From: Devosia sp. 66-14
GTDB taxonomy: Bacteria > Pseudomonadota > Alphaproteobacteria > Rhizobiales > Devosiaceae
Assembly: GCA_001899085.1 (NCBI GenBank)
Contig: MKVB01000005.1
Span: forward strand, 220,916 to 284,915
DNA: 64,000 nt
Direction: 5' to 3'
Position numbers and translations under genes: made by a program. This document shows, piece by piece, positions 32,688 through 41,227 of this stretch. The first letter of the stretch is position 1. Each line of letters starts with the position of its first letter. The notes under the pieces are model-generated. The model was not told the DNA's origin and did not search any database. It saw only the letters and a program-made list of their open reading frames with translations.

Positions 32688-34007
32688 ATGGCTGACATCC
32701 GCAACAATTTCGTCGGGATCAAATCGCCCAATCCGTTCTGGCTGGCTTCGGCGCCGCCGACCGACAAGGCGTATAATGTCGAGCGCGCCTTCAAGGCGGG
32801 CTGGGGCGGCGTGGTGTGGAAGACGCTGGGCGAGGAAGGCCCGCCGGTGGTGAACGTCAACGGGCCGCGCTACGGCGCGATCTGGGGCGCCGACCGGCGG
32901 CTGCTCGGCTTCAACAATATCGAGCTGATCACCGACCGCGACCTGCGGAAGAACCTGCAGGAGATCAAGCAGGTCAAGAAGAACTGGCCCGATCGCGCCG
33001 TGGTCGTATCGATCATGGTGCCGTGTGAAGAAGACGCCTGGAAAGCGATCCTGCCGCTGGTGGAAGAAACCGAGGCGGACGGGATCGAGCTCAATTTCGG
33101 CTGCCCGCACGGCATGAGCGAGCGCGGCATGGGCGCCGCGGTCGGCCAGGTGCCGGAATATGTCGAGATGGTGGTGCGCTGGTGCAAGCAGTACTCGCGC
33201 ATGCCTGTCATCACCAAGCTGACGCCGAACGTCACCGATGTGCGCCGCCCGGCCCGGGCCGCCAAGAATGGCGGCACCGATGCGGTATCGCTGATCAACA
33301 CCATCAACTCGATTACCGGCGTCGACCTCGACAATTTCGCACCGATGCCGACGATCGACGGCAAGGGTACGCATGGCGGCTATTGCGGCCCGGCGGCCAA
33401 GCCCATCGCGCTGCACATGGTGGCCGATATCGCCCGCGATCCCGAGACCTATGGCCTGCCGATCTCGGGTATTGGCGGGGTCACCACCTGGCGCGACGCG
33501 GCGGAGTTCATGGCGCTGGGCGCCGGGAACGTCCAGGTCTGTACCGCCGCCATGGTCTATGGCTTCAAGATCGTCGAGGAGATGATCTCGGGGCTGCAGA
33601 ACTGGATGGACGAAAAGGGCCACGCGACGCTCGACGACTTCACCGGCCGGGCCACCCGCAACGTCACCGACTGGCAGTTCCTCAACCTCAACTACATCAC
33701 CAAGGCGCATATCGACCAGGACAAGTGCATCAGCTGCGGCCGGTGCCACATTGCCTGCGAAGACACCTCGCACCAGGCCATTACCAAACAGAAGGACGGC
33801 AAACGCCACTTCGAGGTGATGGACGACGAGTGCGTCGGCTGTAACCTGTGCGTCAATGTCTGCCCGGTGGAAGACTGCATCACCATGATCCAGCTCGAGC
33901 CCGGCATGCTCGATCAGCGGACCAAGAAGGTGGTGGAGCCGACCTACGCCAACTGGACGACGCATCCGAACAACCCGATGCGCAAGTCGGTCGAGCCGGC
34001 GGAGTAA
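32688..34007 (+). CDS. preA: NAD-dependent dihydropyrimidine dehydrogenase subunit PreA
   Basis: A 439-residue FMN enzyme that reduces uracil and thymine to the dihydropyrimidines. It has a TIM barrel like dihydroorotate dehydrogenase, with GIELNFGCPHGMSERGMGAA (catalytic Cys loop) and ISGIGGVTTWRDAAEFMALG (FMN phosphate site). The C-terminal ferredoxin domain carries CISCGRCHIACED and CVGCNLCVNVCPVEDC, two [4Fe-4S] clusters. GAGGAGGGA precedes ATG 32688. Forms a heterodimer with PreT. It is convergent with the DUF1232 gene. Confidence 0.95.
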   Translation: MADIRNNFVGIKSPNPFWLASAPPTDKAYNVERAFKAGWGGVVWKTLGEEGPPVVNVNGPRYGAIWGADRRLLGFNNIELITDRDLRKNLQEIKQVKKNWPDRAVVVSIMVPCEEDAWKAILPLVEETEADGIELNFGCPHGMSERGMGAAVGQVPEYVEMVVRWCKQYSRMPVITKLTPNVTDVRRPARAAKNGGTDAVSLINTINSITGVDLDNFAPMPTIDGKGTHGGYCGPAAKPIALHMVADIARDPETYGLPISGIGGVTTWRDAAEFMALGAGNVQVCTAAMVYGFKIVEEMISGLQNWMDEKGHATLDDFTGRATRNVTDWQFLNLNYITKAHIDQDKCISCGRCHIACEDTSHQAITKQKDGKRHFEVMDDECVGCNLCVNVCPVEDCITMIQLEPGMLDQRTKKVVEPTYANWTTHPNNPMRKSVEPAE

Positions 34008-34037
34008 GCCGCTGGCCCACGAGGCGCGGAGCGAACG

Positions 34038-34421
34038 CTAGAGCAGGACGCGCTGGTAGATCCACCATCCCAGCAGGCCGAGGCCGGCCAGCCAGACGAG
34101 GATCATGAAGACCAGCCCGGCCCTGCTGACCGGCTTCTCACGCCCTGCCGCCTCGCGCCGGAACTCCGCCATCAGGGCCGGCGGGATGAGCTTGACCGCC
34201 ATGAGGATGCCGAGCGGCACGATGAGCAGGTCGTCGAGATAGCCCAGCACGGGGACGAAGTCGGGGATCAGGTCGATCGGCGACAGGGCATAGGTGGCGA
34301 CCATCGCCGCCACCAGCTTCGCCGCCAACGGCGTCCGCTTGTCCCGGGCGGCGATCCACAGCGCGATCACGTCGCGCTTGAGGTTCCTCGCCCATTGCTT
34401 CACACGCTCGAGCAACGACAT
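34038..34421 (-). CDS. DUF1232 (YkvA-like) membrane protein
   Basis: A 127-residue protein with the DUF1232 core ATYALSPIDLIPDFVPVLGY followed by LDDLLIVPLGI, two hydrophobic helices, and a separate C-terminal membrane segment (LVFMILVWLAGLGLLGWWI). Function of the family is unknown. It follows the Mop-type gene by 17 bases on the same strand. Confidence 0.88.
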   Translation of the reverse strand: MSLLERVKQWARNLKRDVIALWIAARDKRTPLAAKLVAAMVATYALSPIDLIPDFVPVLGYLDDLLIVPLGILMAVKLIPPALMAEFRREAAGREKPVSRAGLVFMILVWLAGLGLLGWWIYQRVLL

Positions 34422-34438
34422 CGGCCCCGACCGACGGA

Positions 34439-34648
34439 CTAGGCCTCGACCGCGACCATCACGTCGGAAGCCTTGATCACCGCGATGGCGGGTTTGCCTT
34501 TGGCGAGCTGCAGCTCGTCCACGGCTTCGTTGGTGATGGAGGCAGTGACGATGGCGTTGCCGATGTCGATGCGCACATGCGAGGTGGTGGCTCCCTTGAC
34601 CACCTCGACAACGGTGCCGGCGAGCTGGTTCCTGGCGCTGATCTTCAT
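34439..34648 (-). CDS. TOBE-domain molybdate-binding protein (Mop family)
   Basis: A 69-residue single TOBE domain: MKISARNQLAGTVVEVVKGA, then SHVRIDIGNAIVTASITNEA and KGKPAIAVIKASDVMVAVE, which is nearly the whole Mop fold. Hexamers of such molbindins store or buffer molybdate in the cytoplasm. ATG 34648 is chosen because GAGGAC lies five bases upstream; ATG 34651 is the alternative. Confidence 0.88.
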   Translation of the reverse strand: MKISARNQLAGTVVEVVKGATTSHVRIDIGNAIVTASITNEAVDELQLAKGKPAIAVIKASDVMVAVEA

Positions 34649-34791
34649 CATGTCCTCGGTGTTTGATGCTGAAGGCGCGATCCTACTCCATCCCGTGTAA
34701 CAATTGCTCAACCATCCGCCGACGAGCGGCGGGGGCGCTAAGGGATTGGCAAACTCCGCCGGCCTAGCCTCCGCACGCGAGGAGGGGATGA

Positions 34792-35817
34792 ATGGCGCAG
34801 CGCGTTACAGGCAAGGTGCGAGCGGCACATGGTGCCGACGATCCCGCCATGGCGGCCGAGCTGGAGCTTCCCAACCCACGGCGCCTGCTGATCATCAGTA
34901 TCGTCGCCATCGTCCTGCTCGGGCTCAGCGTGGTGATCGCCGCAGCCTACTCGATCCTTTCGATCAACGAGACGGCCATCAGCGTGGAAACCGAGCGCGC
35001 CGAGGTGGCGCTCGAGGTCGTGCTGCGCGACGGGGCGCCCGACGCCGCGACCGCCACTCGCCTCGCGGACGATTTCGTGCTCAACGGCGCCCGGTTCGGC
35101 GACGCAGCGAGCGCGCTGCCTGGCGAAGTGTCGCTGGCGGTGCCGGGATCCCAGACACGCCTGCTGTGGACGCCGAGGCGGATCGGCACCGAACTGGCGC
35201 AGCACCTGGCACCGATCCGACTGCTGGCCAGCGCGCTGTTCCTTGCCGGGATCGGCATCGTGCTGAACCGGCTGTACCGACTGACGCGGCTGCTCGAGGC
35301 GCGACGCCGCGCCGCGCAGGACCTGGCGGCGCGCGATACCTTGACCGGGCTCGCCAATCGGCTCGGGTTCGAGCAGCAACTGGCGAAATCGGCAAGCGGA
35401 CCGGCGCTGCTTTATCTCGATCTCGACGGCTTCAAGCACGTCAATGACAGCTTCGGACACGGCGCGGGCGACGAGCTGCTGCGCATCGTGGCGGCGCGCC
35501 TCGCCGCCCTGGCGCGGGAGGGCGACTGCGTGGCGCGGATCGGCGGCGACGAGTTCGCCTTCCTGCGCTCGCCTCCGACATCGCGGGCCGAACTGGCGGA
35601 GCTGGCGGCCGATATCGCGCTGGCGCTGAGCGAGCCGGTGCGGCTGGGAGCGACGCAGATCCAGATCGGCGCCAGTATCGGCATCGCCATGGGCAACGAA
35701 CACGAAGACCGGGCCCGGCTGGTGGCCGCCGCCGACGCGGCGCTGTATCGCGCCAAGGCCCTGCCCGGCCACGCCTTCGTCTTCGCCGACTCCCCCAGGA
35801 TCGCCAGCGCCGCGTGA
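34792..35817 (+). CDS. Membrane-bound diguanylate cyclase (GGDEF)
   Basis: A 341-residue protein that would make c-di-GMP. A membrane segment (about residues 33-55), a short periplasmic part, a second membrane segment (about 141-160), and a cytoplasmic GGDEF domain (about 180-330) are seen. The catalytic motif is intact (ARIGGDEFAFL), and RxxD (REGD) five residues before it gives an inhibitory product-binding site. LARDTLTGLANRLGF-like start of the domain (ARDTLTGLANRLGF) is normal. There is no EAL domain. It is a single gene divergent from the Mop-type gene. Confidence 0.88.
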   Translation: MAQRVTGKVRAAHGADDPAMAAELELPNPRRLLIISIVAIVLLGLSVVIAAAYSILSINETAISVETERAEVALEVVLRDGAPDAATATRLADDFVLNGARFGDAASALPGEVSLAVPGSQTRLLWTPRRIGTELAQHLAPIRLLASALFLAGIGIVLNRLYRLTRLLEARRRAAQDLAARDTLTGLANRLGFEQQLAKSASGPALLYLDLDGFKHVNDSFGHGAGDELLRIVAARLAALAREGDCVARIGGDEFAFLRSPPTSRAELAELAADIALALSEPVRLGATQIQIGASIGIAMGNEHEDRARLVAAADAALYRAKALPGHAFVFADSPRIASAA

Positions 35818-35853
35818 CGAGGCAGCCTTCGCTCGCGGGACTGGACAGCGGCA

Positions 35854-35884
35854 CCAATCATGGATAATAAATATCCATGATTGG
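35854..35884. promoter_or_regulatory. Perfect 31-bp palindrome at the Rrf2 gene promoter (likely operator)
   Basis: Two perfect 13-base arms (CCAATCATGGATA and its reverse complement) surround ATAAA. The right arm overlaps the GGAG ribosome site of the Rrf2 gene at 35894, so protein bound here would block the gene. The ATGGATA/TATCCAT half-sites are AT-rich, as in Rrf2-family operators. Confidence 0.75.
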
Positions 35885-35893
35885 AGTCGGACG

Positions 35894-36397
35894 ATGAAAC
35901 TGGGCGATGGCGTGGAGCAGGCAATCCACTGCATGCTGATGCTGAGCGGGCTGAGTGCCGACGGTGCCATGCCGGCGACCGCGCTGGCCGAGTATCACGG
36001 CGTGTCGCCGAGCTACCTGCTCAAGCACCTGCAGGTGCTGGCCGGAGCGGGATTGCTGGCCTCGGTGCCAGGCCCGCGGGGCGGCTACCGGCTGGGGCGA
36101 GCCGCTGAAAAGATCAGCCTGCTGGATGTGGTGGTGGCGCTGGAAGGCGCCGCGCCGGCATTCCGTTGCAGCGAGATCCGGCAGCGCGGCCCCGATCCGC
36201 TGGCCGCGAAATTCTTCGCCAAGCCCTGCGGCGTGACGGCGGCGATGCTGAAGGCCGAACGGGCCTACCGCGACGAGCTGCGCAAGGTCAGCATCGCCGA
36301 GCTCGCCGGCAATCCCGGCACCGAACTGGGCAATGCCATCGAGGGGCGCAGTTGCGCCTTCCGCGAACGCCACGAGCGGCGCCCGGCCGCCCGCTGA
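35894..36397 (+). CDS. Rrf2-family transcriptional regulator
   Basis: A 167-residue winged-helix regulator: ATALAEYHGVSPSYLLKHLQ (recognition helix) and the wing SVPGPRGGYRLGRAAEKISL, the RGGYxL signature of Rrf2 proteins. Three Cys residues lie in the C-terminal half (FRCSEIRQRG, KPCGVTAAM, GRSCAFRE). Their spacing is wider than the CX7CX7C-like cluster of IscR/NsrR, so an Fe-S cluster is uncertain. It is followed 31 bases later by an AhpD-like gene, and the palindrome upstream suggests autoregulation of both. Confidence 0.88.
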   Translation: MKLGDGVEQAIHCMLMLSGLSADGAMPATALAEYHGVSPSYLLKHLQVLAGAGLLASVPGPRGGYRLGRAAEKISLLDVVVALEGAAPAFRCSEIRQRGPDPLAAKFFAKPCGVTAAMLKAERAYRDELRKVSIAELAGNPGTELGNAIEGRSCAFRERHERRPAAR

Positions 36398-36428
36398 TCT
36401 CTCCCACCAAGCCAGAAGGACCATTGCC

Positions 36429-36893
36429 ATGCGAGCTCGCCTCGACATCATCAAGGCCGCGCCCGATGCCTACCGCGCCGTTGCCGCGCTCGACCGCTTC
36501 GTGGTCAAGGAGAGCGGGCTCGAGGCGCGCTACATCCACCTGATCAAGCTGTTGGCATCGCATCTCAATGGCTGCGCCTACTGCGTCGACATGCACATCC
36601 GGGAGGCCCGGCACACCGGGCTTTCGGACCAGTGGATCAACCTGGTCAACGTGTGGCGCGAGTCGCCGGTCTACAGCGATGCCGAGCGCGCCGTGCTGGG
36701 CTGGACCGACGCCCTGACCCGGCTCGCCGATACCCGAGCGCCGGACGAAGCGTTCGAGCCGCTCAAGGCGCATTTCACCGACGAGCAGATCGCCAACATC
36801 ACCGTGGCGATCAGCACGATCAACGTCTGGAACCGGGTGACGGTCGGGCTGCGCACGCTGCACGCCGTGGCGGCGGAAACCGCCGCGGCCTGA
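36429..36893 (+). CDS. Carboxymuconolactone decarboxylase-family (AhpD-like) protein
   Basis: A 154-residue alkylhydroperoxidase-like protein. The motif HLNGCAYCVDMHIREARHTG contains the CxxC and His that give AhpD-type peroxide reduction. IANITVAISTINVWNRVTVG is the conserved end helix. It is probably under the Rrf2 regulator directly upstream and may handle peroxide or nitrosative damage. AAGGA precedes ATG 36429; the frame is open upstream only in the Rrf2 gene. Confidence 0.87.
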   Translation: MRARLDIIKAAPDAYRAVAALDRFVVKESGLEARYIHLIKLLASHLNGCAYCVDMHIREARHTGLSDQWINLVNVWRESPVYSDAERAVLGWTDALTRLADTRAPDEAFEPLKAHFTDEQIANITVAISTINVWNRVTVGLRTLHAVAAETAAA

Positions 36894-36958
36894 GGCACGA
36901 TAAATCGGTGGGCCGGTGTCGATTCCGGCCTGCCTCGTGCGTCGTTGTCCTGTAACTA

Positions 36959-36994
36959 GGCACTCGCCGTGCACCAACGGCGAGTGCCCGATTT
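36959..36994 (+). terminator. Rho-independent terminator after the Rrf2/AhpD-like genes
   Basis: GGCACTCGCCGT (36959-36970) and ACGGCGAGTGCC (36977-36988) form a perfect 12-bp stem with a GCACCA loop, followed by CGATTTT. It lies 65 bases after the AhpD-like stop codon. Confidence 0.85.
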
Positions 36995-37069
36995 TGATGG
37001 TCGCGCTTTCGAAGCGGAGATGTCTCGAAGCTTTCCGAAAGCGCTCTGGCACACCGAGGAGCTTCACGC

Positions 37070-37447
37070 ATGTTCTCGACTCTGTTTTTTCTCGCCCATC
37101 TGCTGCTGGGCGGCGCCTTCGTGGTTTTCGGCATCCGCAACATCAAGAGCATTCCGGGGCTCGCGAGCTTTCTTGCCAGCAAGAAAGTGACCCAGCCCGA
37201 AACAGCCGCAAAGATCGGCGTGGCGCTGCAGATCGGCGGCGGTGCGCTGGTCGTGCTGGCGCCGTTCGTGCCACTTGCCGGCGTGCTGGGCGGGCTGGCG
37301 CTGATCGTCTTCCTGGTCCTCGCCACGGTGCTGTTCCATCCGTTCTGGGCGTTCTCAGGCGAGGAACAGAAGCCGCATGTGCAGTCGTTCATCATGAACA
37401 GCGGCCTCACCGGCGCCTTCCTCCTGGTCATCGCCTATGGGCTCTGA
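37070..37447 (+). CDS. DoxX-family membrane protein
   Basis: A 125-residue protein with four membrane segments. The segments LFFLAHLLLGGAFVVFGIRN and VFLVLATVLFHPFWAFSGEE, with the H-P-F-W motif, place it in the DoxX/DoxD-like group of small quinone-linked or unknown redox membrane proteins. It is six bases from the following EamA-type gene, on the same strand, so the two are probably co-transcribed. ACCGAGGAG-type ribosome site upstream. Confidence 0.85.
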   Translation: MFSTLFFLAHLLLGGAFVVFGIRNIKSIPGLASFLASKKVTQPETAAKIGVALQIGGGALVVLAPFVPLAGVLGGLALIVFLVLATVLFHPFWAFSGEEQKPHVQSFIMNSGLTGAFLLVIAYGL

Positions 37448-37453
37448 TCGGCC

Positions 37454-38377
37454 GTGAGCGGCGCCGACACCAGCATCGAGAACAGTGACGCCAGGCGACA
37501 GCGGGTGCTGTCGCATCTGGCGATGCTGCTGTTTGCGGCGCTGATCGCCGGCTCGTTCACCTTCGGGGCGCTGACCGTGCCCTATATCCACGCGGTGCCG
37601 CTCAACGCGCTGCGCTTCGTTCTCGCGGCGGTGCTGATGGGAGCATTCGCCTTCGGGCTGGCGCGGCAGAAATTCGCCTTCCCGCCGGCGCCCTGGCGCT
37701 TTGCGATCAACGGGTTCCTCACGGCGATCTACTTCGTCACCATGTTCATCGCGCTGACCATGACGCAGCCGGTGGCGACCAGCGCCGTCTATACGCTGGT
37801 GCCGCTGATGACGGCGGTGACCGCCTATTTCATCGTCGGGCAACGCTCTGGGTTGGCAGTGTTGATCAGCCTGCTGCTGGCGGGGATGGGCGCGATCTGG
37901 GTGATCTTCCGGGGTGATCTCGATGCGCTGCTGCGCTTCGATATCGGCCAGGGCGAACTCATCTACTTCGTCGGCTGCGTCGCCTACGCGATCTACACGC
38001 CGCTGCTGCGCCGCTTCAACCGCGGCGAGTCGGCGCTGGTGCTGAGCTTCTGGACGATGCTGGCGACGGCGATCTGGCTGGTCCTCTACGGGGCGCCCGA
38101 GATCCTCGCGACCGACTGGATGCACCTGCCGGCGCTGGTCTGGTGGGTGGTGCTCTACCTCGCCATCGGGCCGACGGCGGTGTGCTTCTTCCTGATCCAG
38201 TACGCGTCGGCGCGGCTGCCGGCCGCCAAGGTGATTGCCTATGGCTACCTGGTGCCGGCCTTCGTCATCGTGTTCGAGGGGGCCGCCGGACACGGCTGGA
38301 CCAGCCTCAGCGTCGTCGCGGGAGCGGCGGTTACGGTGCTGGGCCTGGTGGTGCTGGCGCTGCTGCGGGAGCGCTAG
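37454..38377 (+). CDS. EamA/DMT-family transporter
   Basis: A 307-residue protein with ten predicted membrane segments in two EamA repeats. The first repeat includes LFAALIAGSFTFGALTVPYI and the second YFVGCVAYAIYTPLLRRFN. The family exports amino acids, nucleotides or drugs; substrate unknown. The start is GTG 37454. The last 47 bases overlap the end of the first ATP-grasp gene on the opposite strand. Confidence 0.87.
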   Translation: MSGADTSIENSDARRQRVLSHLAMLLFAALIAGSFTFGALTVPYIHAVPLNALRFVLAAVLMGAFAFGLARQKFAFPPAPWRFAINGFLTAIYFVTMFIALTMTQPVATSAVYTLVPLMTAVTAYFIVGQRSGLAVLISLLLAGMGAIWVIFRGDLDALLRFDIGQGELIYFVGCVAYAIYTPLLRRFNRGESALVLSFWTMLATAIWLVLYGAPEILATDWMHLPALVWWVVLYLAIGPTAVCFFLIQYASARLPAAKVIAYGYLVPAFVIVFEGAAGHGWTSLSVVAGAAVTVLGLVVLALLRER

Positions 38378-39323
38378 CCAGTTCTCCCCGACGCTCGGTT
38401 ACCCAGCGGCGGAACGCCCCCTGGTAGAGCGACATCGGCCAGGGCTGCGGCGTCGAGAGGAACCAGGATTTTTCGATGGCGGCGAGCCAGGAGCGCTCGA
38501 TCAGCGGCCCGACGCCGACCTCCTCCTCTTCACCCAGCCCCGACGAGGAATAGGCGGTCAGCTCGCCGAAATAGATGTCGTCGCCATTGAGATAGAAATC
38601 GACCCGGACGTGATCGAGGCCGCGGCCGAGCTCCCTCGCGATGCTCGCGGCCCGCTCGAACAGCTCGCGCCGCAACAGCTGCCGCGCCACCGGGGCCTCC
38701 TCGGCGCGGAACGCGGCGCCGTCGGCGGTGAGATAGCAACCATAGGCCGCCGCGGTCTTCCAGCTGACGCCGATGAAGGCGGAGGCGATCTCGCCATCCT
38801 GGCAGCGAAACGTCAGGTCGGTGAGATCTGCGGGGGAGGCGATCAGGCGCTCCACCATCAGGCGTCGCGACACCTGGTCATAGGCCCACTCGCCGGGGCC
38901 GCGCTGCGGCCAGCGCAGCCAGTGCCGGAAGCGTCGGCGCAGGGTGGCGTCGTCCCAATGGCCGCGACCGGGAAAATAGTTGCTGCCGGTGCCGCTATTG
39001 ACCTTCAGCACCTGGTCGTCGGTGGGGAGCCCTGCCGGCAGCAGATCGAGCGAGGGGCCGCTCCAGACCAGCTCGGACATGCCAAGATCAGGCACGCGCG
39101 CCCTGGCCCATTCGCGGGCGGCGAGCTTGTCGCAGAAGGTGACGAAAAGCGGGTTGTGGTCGAAGGCCTTGCGCCACTGCATCAGCGCGTCATGGCCGCG
39201 CGGGCGCGCGAAATCGGGCACGTAGCCGAAATGCCGACGGCAGGCGCGCACGAGGCGGCGATTGCTGAGGCGGACCCACGCGTCTGCGGCGCGAAGGATC
39301 CATTGGTCGGCACGGCTGGTCAC
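38331..39323 (-). CDS. TupA-like ATP-grasp protein (paralogue 1)
   Basis: A 330-residue protein of the TupA-like ATP-grasp family, known near polysaccharide or teichuronopeptide synthesis genes. Conserved segments are MQWRKAFDHNPLFVTFCDKL, LKVNSGTGSNYFPGRG (ATP loop), GLDHVRVDFYLNGDDIYFGE (metal/ATP site), and the tail LSTPQPWPMSLYQGAFRRWV. It is followed upstream by a paralogue with the same layout (39414-40424). No glycosyltransferase adjoins the pair. The Pro/Ala-rich last 20 residues overlap the EamA gene. Confidence 0.8.
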   Translation of the reverse strand: MTSRADQWILRAADAWVRLSNRRLVRACRRHFGYVPDFARPRGHDALMQWRKAFDHNPLFVTFCDKLAAREWARARVPDLGMSELVWSGPSLDLLPAGLPTDDQVLKVNSGTGSNYFPGRGHWDDATLRRRFRHWLRWPQRGPGEWAYDQVSRRLMVERLIASPADLTDLTFRCQDGEIASAFIGVSWKTAAAYGCYLTADGAAFRAEEAPVARQLLRRELFERAASIARELGRGLDHVRVDFYLNGDDIYFGELTAYSSSGLGEEEEVGVGPLIERSWLAAIEKSWFLSTPQPWPMSLYQGAFRRWVTERRGELASAPAAAPAPPGPAP

Positions 39324-39413
39324 GGCACTACCCCCGCCCGCGGGTCAACGGGCTCAGGGGCGTGATCGTAGAGTCTCGGTTGAGGGTCAAGCCCTACTTG
39401 CCGGGCACGATGC

Positions 39414-40424
39414 TCACGGCGGCGGCGGGCTGCCTGCCGCAGCGCGGTCCGCCAGTTGCCGCCTGTGCACCGCGACCCAGCGCCGGAAAGCCGACTGATA
39501 GAGCGACAGCGGCCAGGGCTGGGGGTGGCTGAGGAACCAGCTGTTGTGAAACGCCTCGAACCAGGCCCGCTCGATCAGCGGCGCGTTGGAGGCCTCGCGT
39601 TCGCGGCCATAGCCGGCCCCCGGATAGACGGTCATCTCGCCCAGATAAATGTCGTCGCCATCGATGAGGAAATCCACCCGAACATGATCGATGCCGCGGC
39701 TCAGCCGCCGGGCCAGAGCCATGGCTTCGAAGTAACTTGGTGGCAGCACATAATCGGCCGGCAGATGCGTGCTGTCGGGGACACCGATCTTGTTGGGCAG
39801 GCGTCGCCCCGCCCCATCGAAATGCGCCTGCTGCTCGGTGTCGGCATGCTGGTTGTGCGAAACGAAGCCGGCCGACACCACGCCGTCATGGCCACGGAAG
39901 GTGTATTCGACCAGGGCGTTGCCGTTGCCGATGCGCGGCTCGACGAACAGCCGGCGCGGCACGTCGCGATAGGCCCACTGGTCCTGGATATAGTGCGAGC
40001 GCTGCAGCCAGCCGGCCAGCAGCGCGTTGAGCTCGGCCCGCGGCAGCGGCGTGCGCTCGGGGAAGTGGTTCATCCGAAAGCCGTGACTGGCCTTGATGAC
40101 GTTGCCGGGAACGACGAGTTCCTCGGGCAGATCCTCGGGCCTGGTGCCGACCCAGATCGGCATCGCGAGGTGGATATCGGGGAAGTGCTCGGCGGCCCAG
40201 GCCTTGGTCGCCAGCTTGTCGGTGAACATGACGAAGCGCGGATCGTGATCGAAGAGCTTGCGCCACTGCACCAGGTCGGTGTGCTCGGTGGGTTGAGCGA
40301 GGTTGGGCAGCCGCCCGCGATGGCGCTTGAACTCGCGCCTCAGCCCACGGTGGCGCACGAGGCAGAATGCCTGCACCACGGCAAAGATCACGCGGTCGAT
40401 TGCGCTGATCCCGGTGTCGCTCAC
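39414..40424 (-). CDS. TupA-like ATP-grasp protein (paralogue 2)
   Basis: A 336-residue paralogue of the preceding gene, showing the same order: VQWRKLFDHDPRFVMFTDKL, VIKASHGFRMNHFPE (ATP loop), GIDHVRVDFLIDGDDIYLGE, and LSHPQPWPLSLYQSAFRRWV. The close similarity of the ends, and the divergence in the middle, suggest an old tandem duplication. It lies 90 bases upstream of paralogue 1 and overlaps the RutR-like gene by four bases, so all three may be on one leftward transcript. Confidence 0.8.
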   Translation of the reverse strand: MSDTGISAIDRVIFAVVQAFCLVRHRGLRREFKRHRGRLPNLAQPTEHTDLVQWRKLFDHDPRFVMFTDKLATKAWAAEHFPDIHLAMPIWVGTRPEDLPEELVVPGNVIKASHGFRMNHFPERTPLPRAELNALLAGWLQRSHYIQDQWAYRDVPRRLFVEPRIGNGNALVEYTFRGHDGVVSAGFVSHNQHADTEQQAHFDGAGRRLPNKIGVPDSTHLPADYVLPPSYFEAMALARRLSRGIDHVRVDFLIDGDDIYLGEMTVYPGAGYGREREASNAPLIERAWFEAFHNSWFLSHPQPWPLSLYQSAFRRWVAVHRRQLADRAAAGSPPPP

Positions 40425-41113
40425 GTCTTCGGCAGCAACCCATGCAGGAACAGGTTCTCGAGGAAGCGGGCGGCGTCCTCGAAGCGGCCTTCGCCGCCGC
40501 GATCCTTGCCGAGCACGGCGCGGACCTGCACGTCGAAATCGGCATAGTGCTGGGTGGTGGCCCAGATCGAGAAGATCAGGTGGTAGGGGTCGGTGCGGAC
40601 GATCTTGCCGGCATCCATCCAGCCCTCGATCACCTTGGCCTTGTCGTCGACCAGCGCCTTGAGGTCGCTCTCCAGCATTTCGAGCACGCGCGGCGCGCCC
40701 TGCAGCATCTCGTTGGCGAAGAGCCGGCTCTGGCGCGGGTAGTCGCGACTCATCTCGAGCTTGCGACGCAGATAGGAGCGCAGTTCCGGCACCGGGTCGC
40801 CGACCGAATCGATCTCGCGCAGCGGGGCCAGCCAGATGTCGAGCATCTCGGCCAGCAGGCGCTGGTAGATCTCTTCCTTGCGCGGAAAATAGTAAAGCAG
40901 GTTGGGCTTACTCATCCCTGCTGCTTCGGCGATCTGATCGATGGTGGCGCCGCGGAATCCCTCGCGGCTGAACACGTCGAGCGCCGCCTCGAGGATGACT
41001 TCCTGCTTCTCGCGCTGGATGCGCGTCTGCGCCCGCGGGCGCTTCGATGGCGCTGCCTTTGCGCCCCCTTTGCCGCCTTCGGTCTCCAGCATTTTCACCT
41101 TGATCGGCGGCAT
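40421..41113 (-). CDS. rutR: TetR-family regulator, RutR-like
   Basis: A 230-residue regulator with helix-turn-helix QIAEAAGMSKPNLLYYFPRK at about residues 60-79 and a ligand domain containing SRDYPRQSRLFANEMLQGAP, which resembles the RutR/YcdC C-terminal domain. RutR senses uracil/thymine and controls pyrimidine use. It lies between the two ATP-grasp genes and, divergently, the aminotransferase gene. An RutR-like site lies between its start and that gene, supporting the name. Start could be 41113 or 41092. Confidence 0.82.
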   Translation of the reverse strand: MPPIKVKMLETEGGKGGAKAAPSKRPRAQTRIQREKQEVILEAALDVFSREGFRGATIDQIAEAAGMSKPNLLYYFPRKEEIYQRLLAEMLDIWLAPLREIDSVGDPVPELRSYLRRKLEMSRDYPRQSRLFANEMLQGAPRVLEMLESDLKALVDDKAKVIEGWMDAGKIVRTDPYHLIFSIWATTQHYADFDVQVRAVLGKDRGGEGRFEDAARFLENLFLHGLLPKT

Positions 41114-41128
41114 GGGAGTGATAACGTT

Positions 41129-41144
41129 TTTTCCAACTGGTCAA
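41129..41144. promoter_or_regulatory. RutR-like operator between rutR and the aminotransferase gene
   Basis: TTTTCCAACTGGTCAA matches the RutR consensus TTGACCAnnTGGTCAA at 12 of 14 defined positions, with the right half perfect. It lies 15 bases before the rutR start and 83 bases before the aminotransferase start. Confidence 0.7.
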
Positions 41145-41227
41145 ATTTCTGGATAACACATCCAAAGGTCAAGCGCCAAATATACTTGACCTTGAAACTC
41201 AACAAATAGCCTCCGGGGGAGTCCAAG

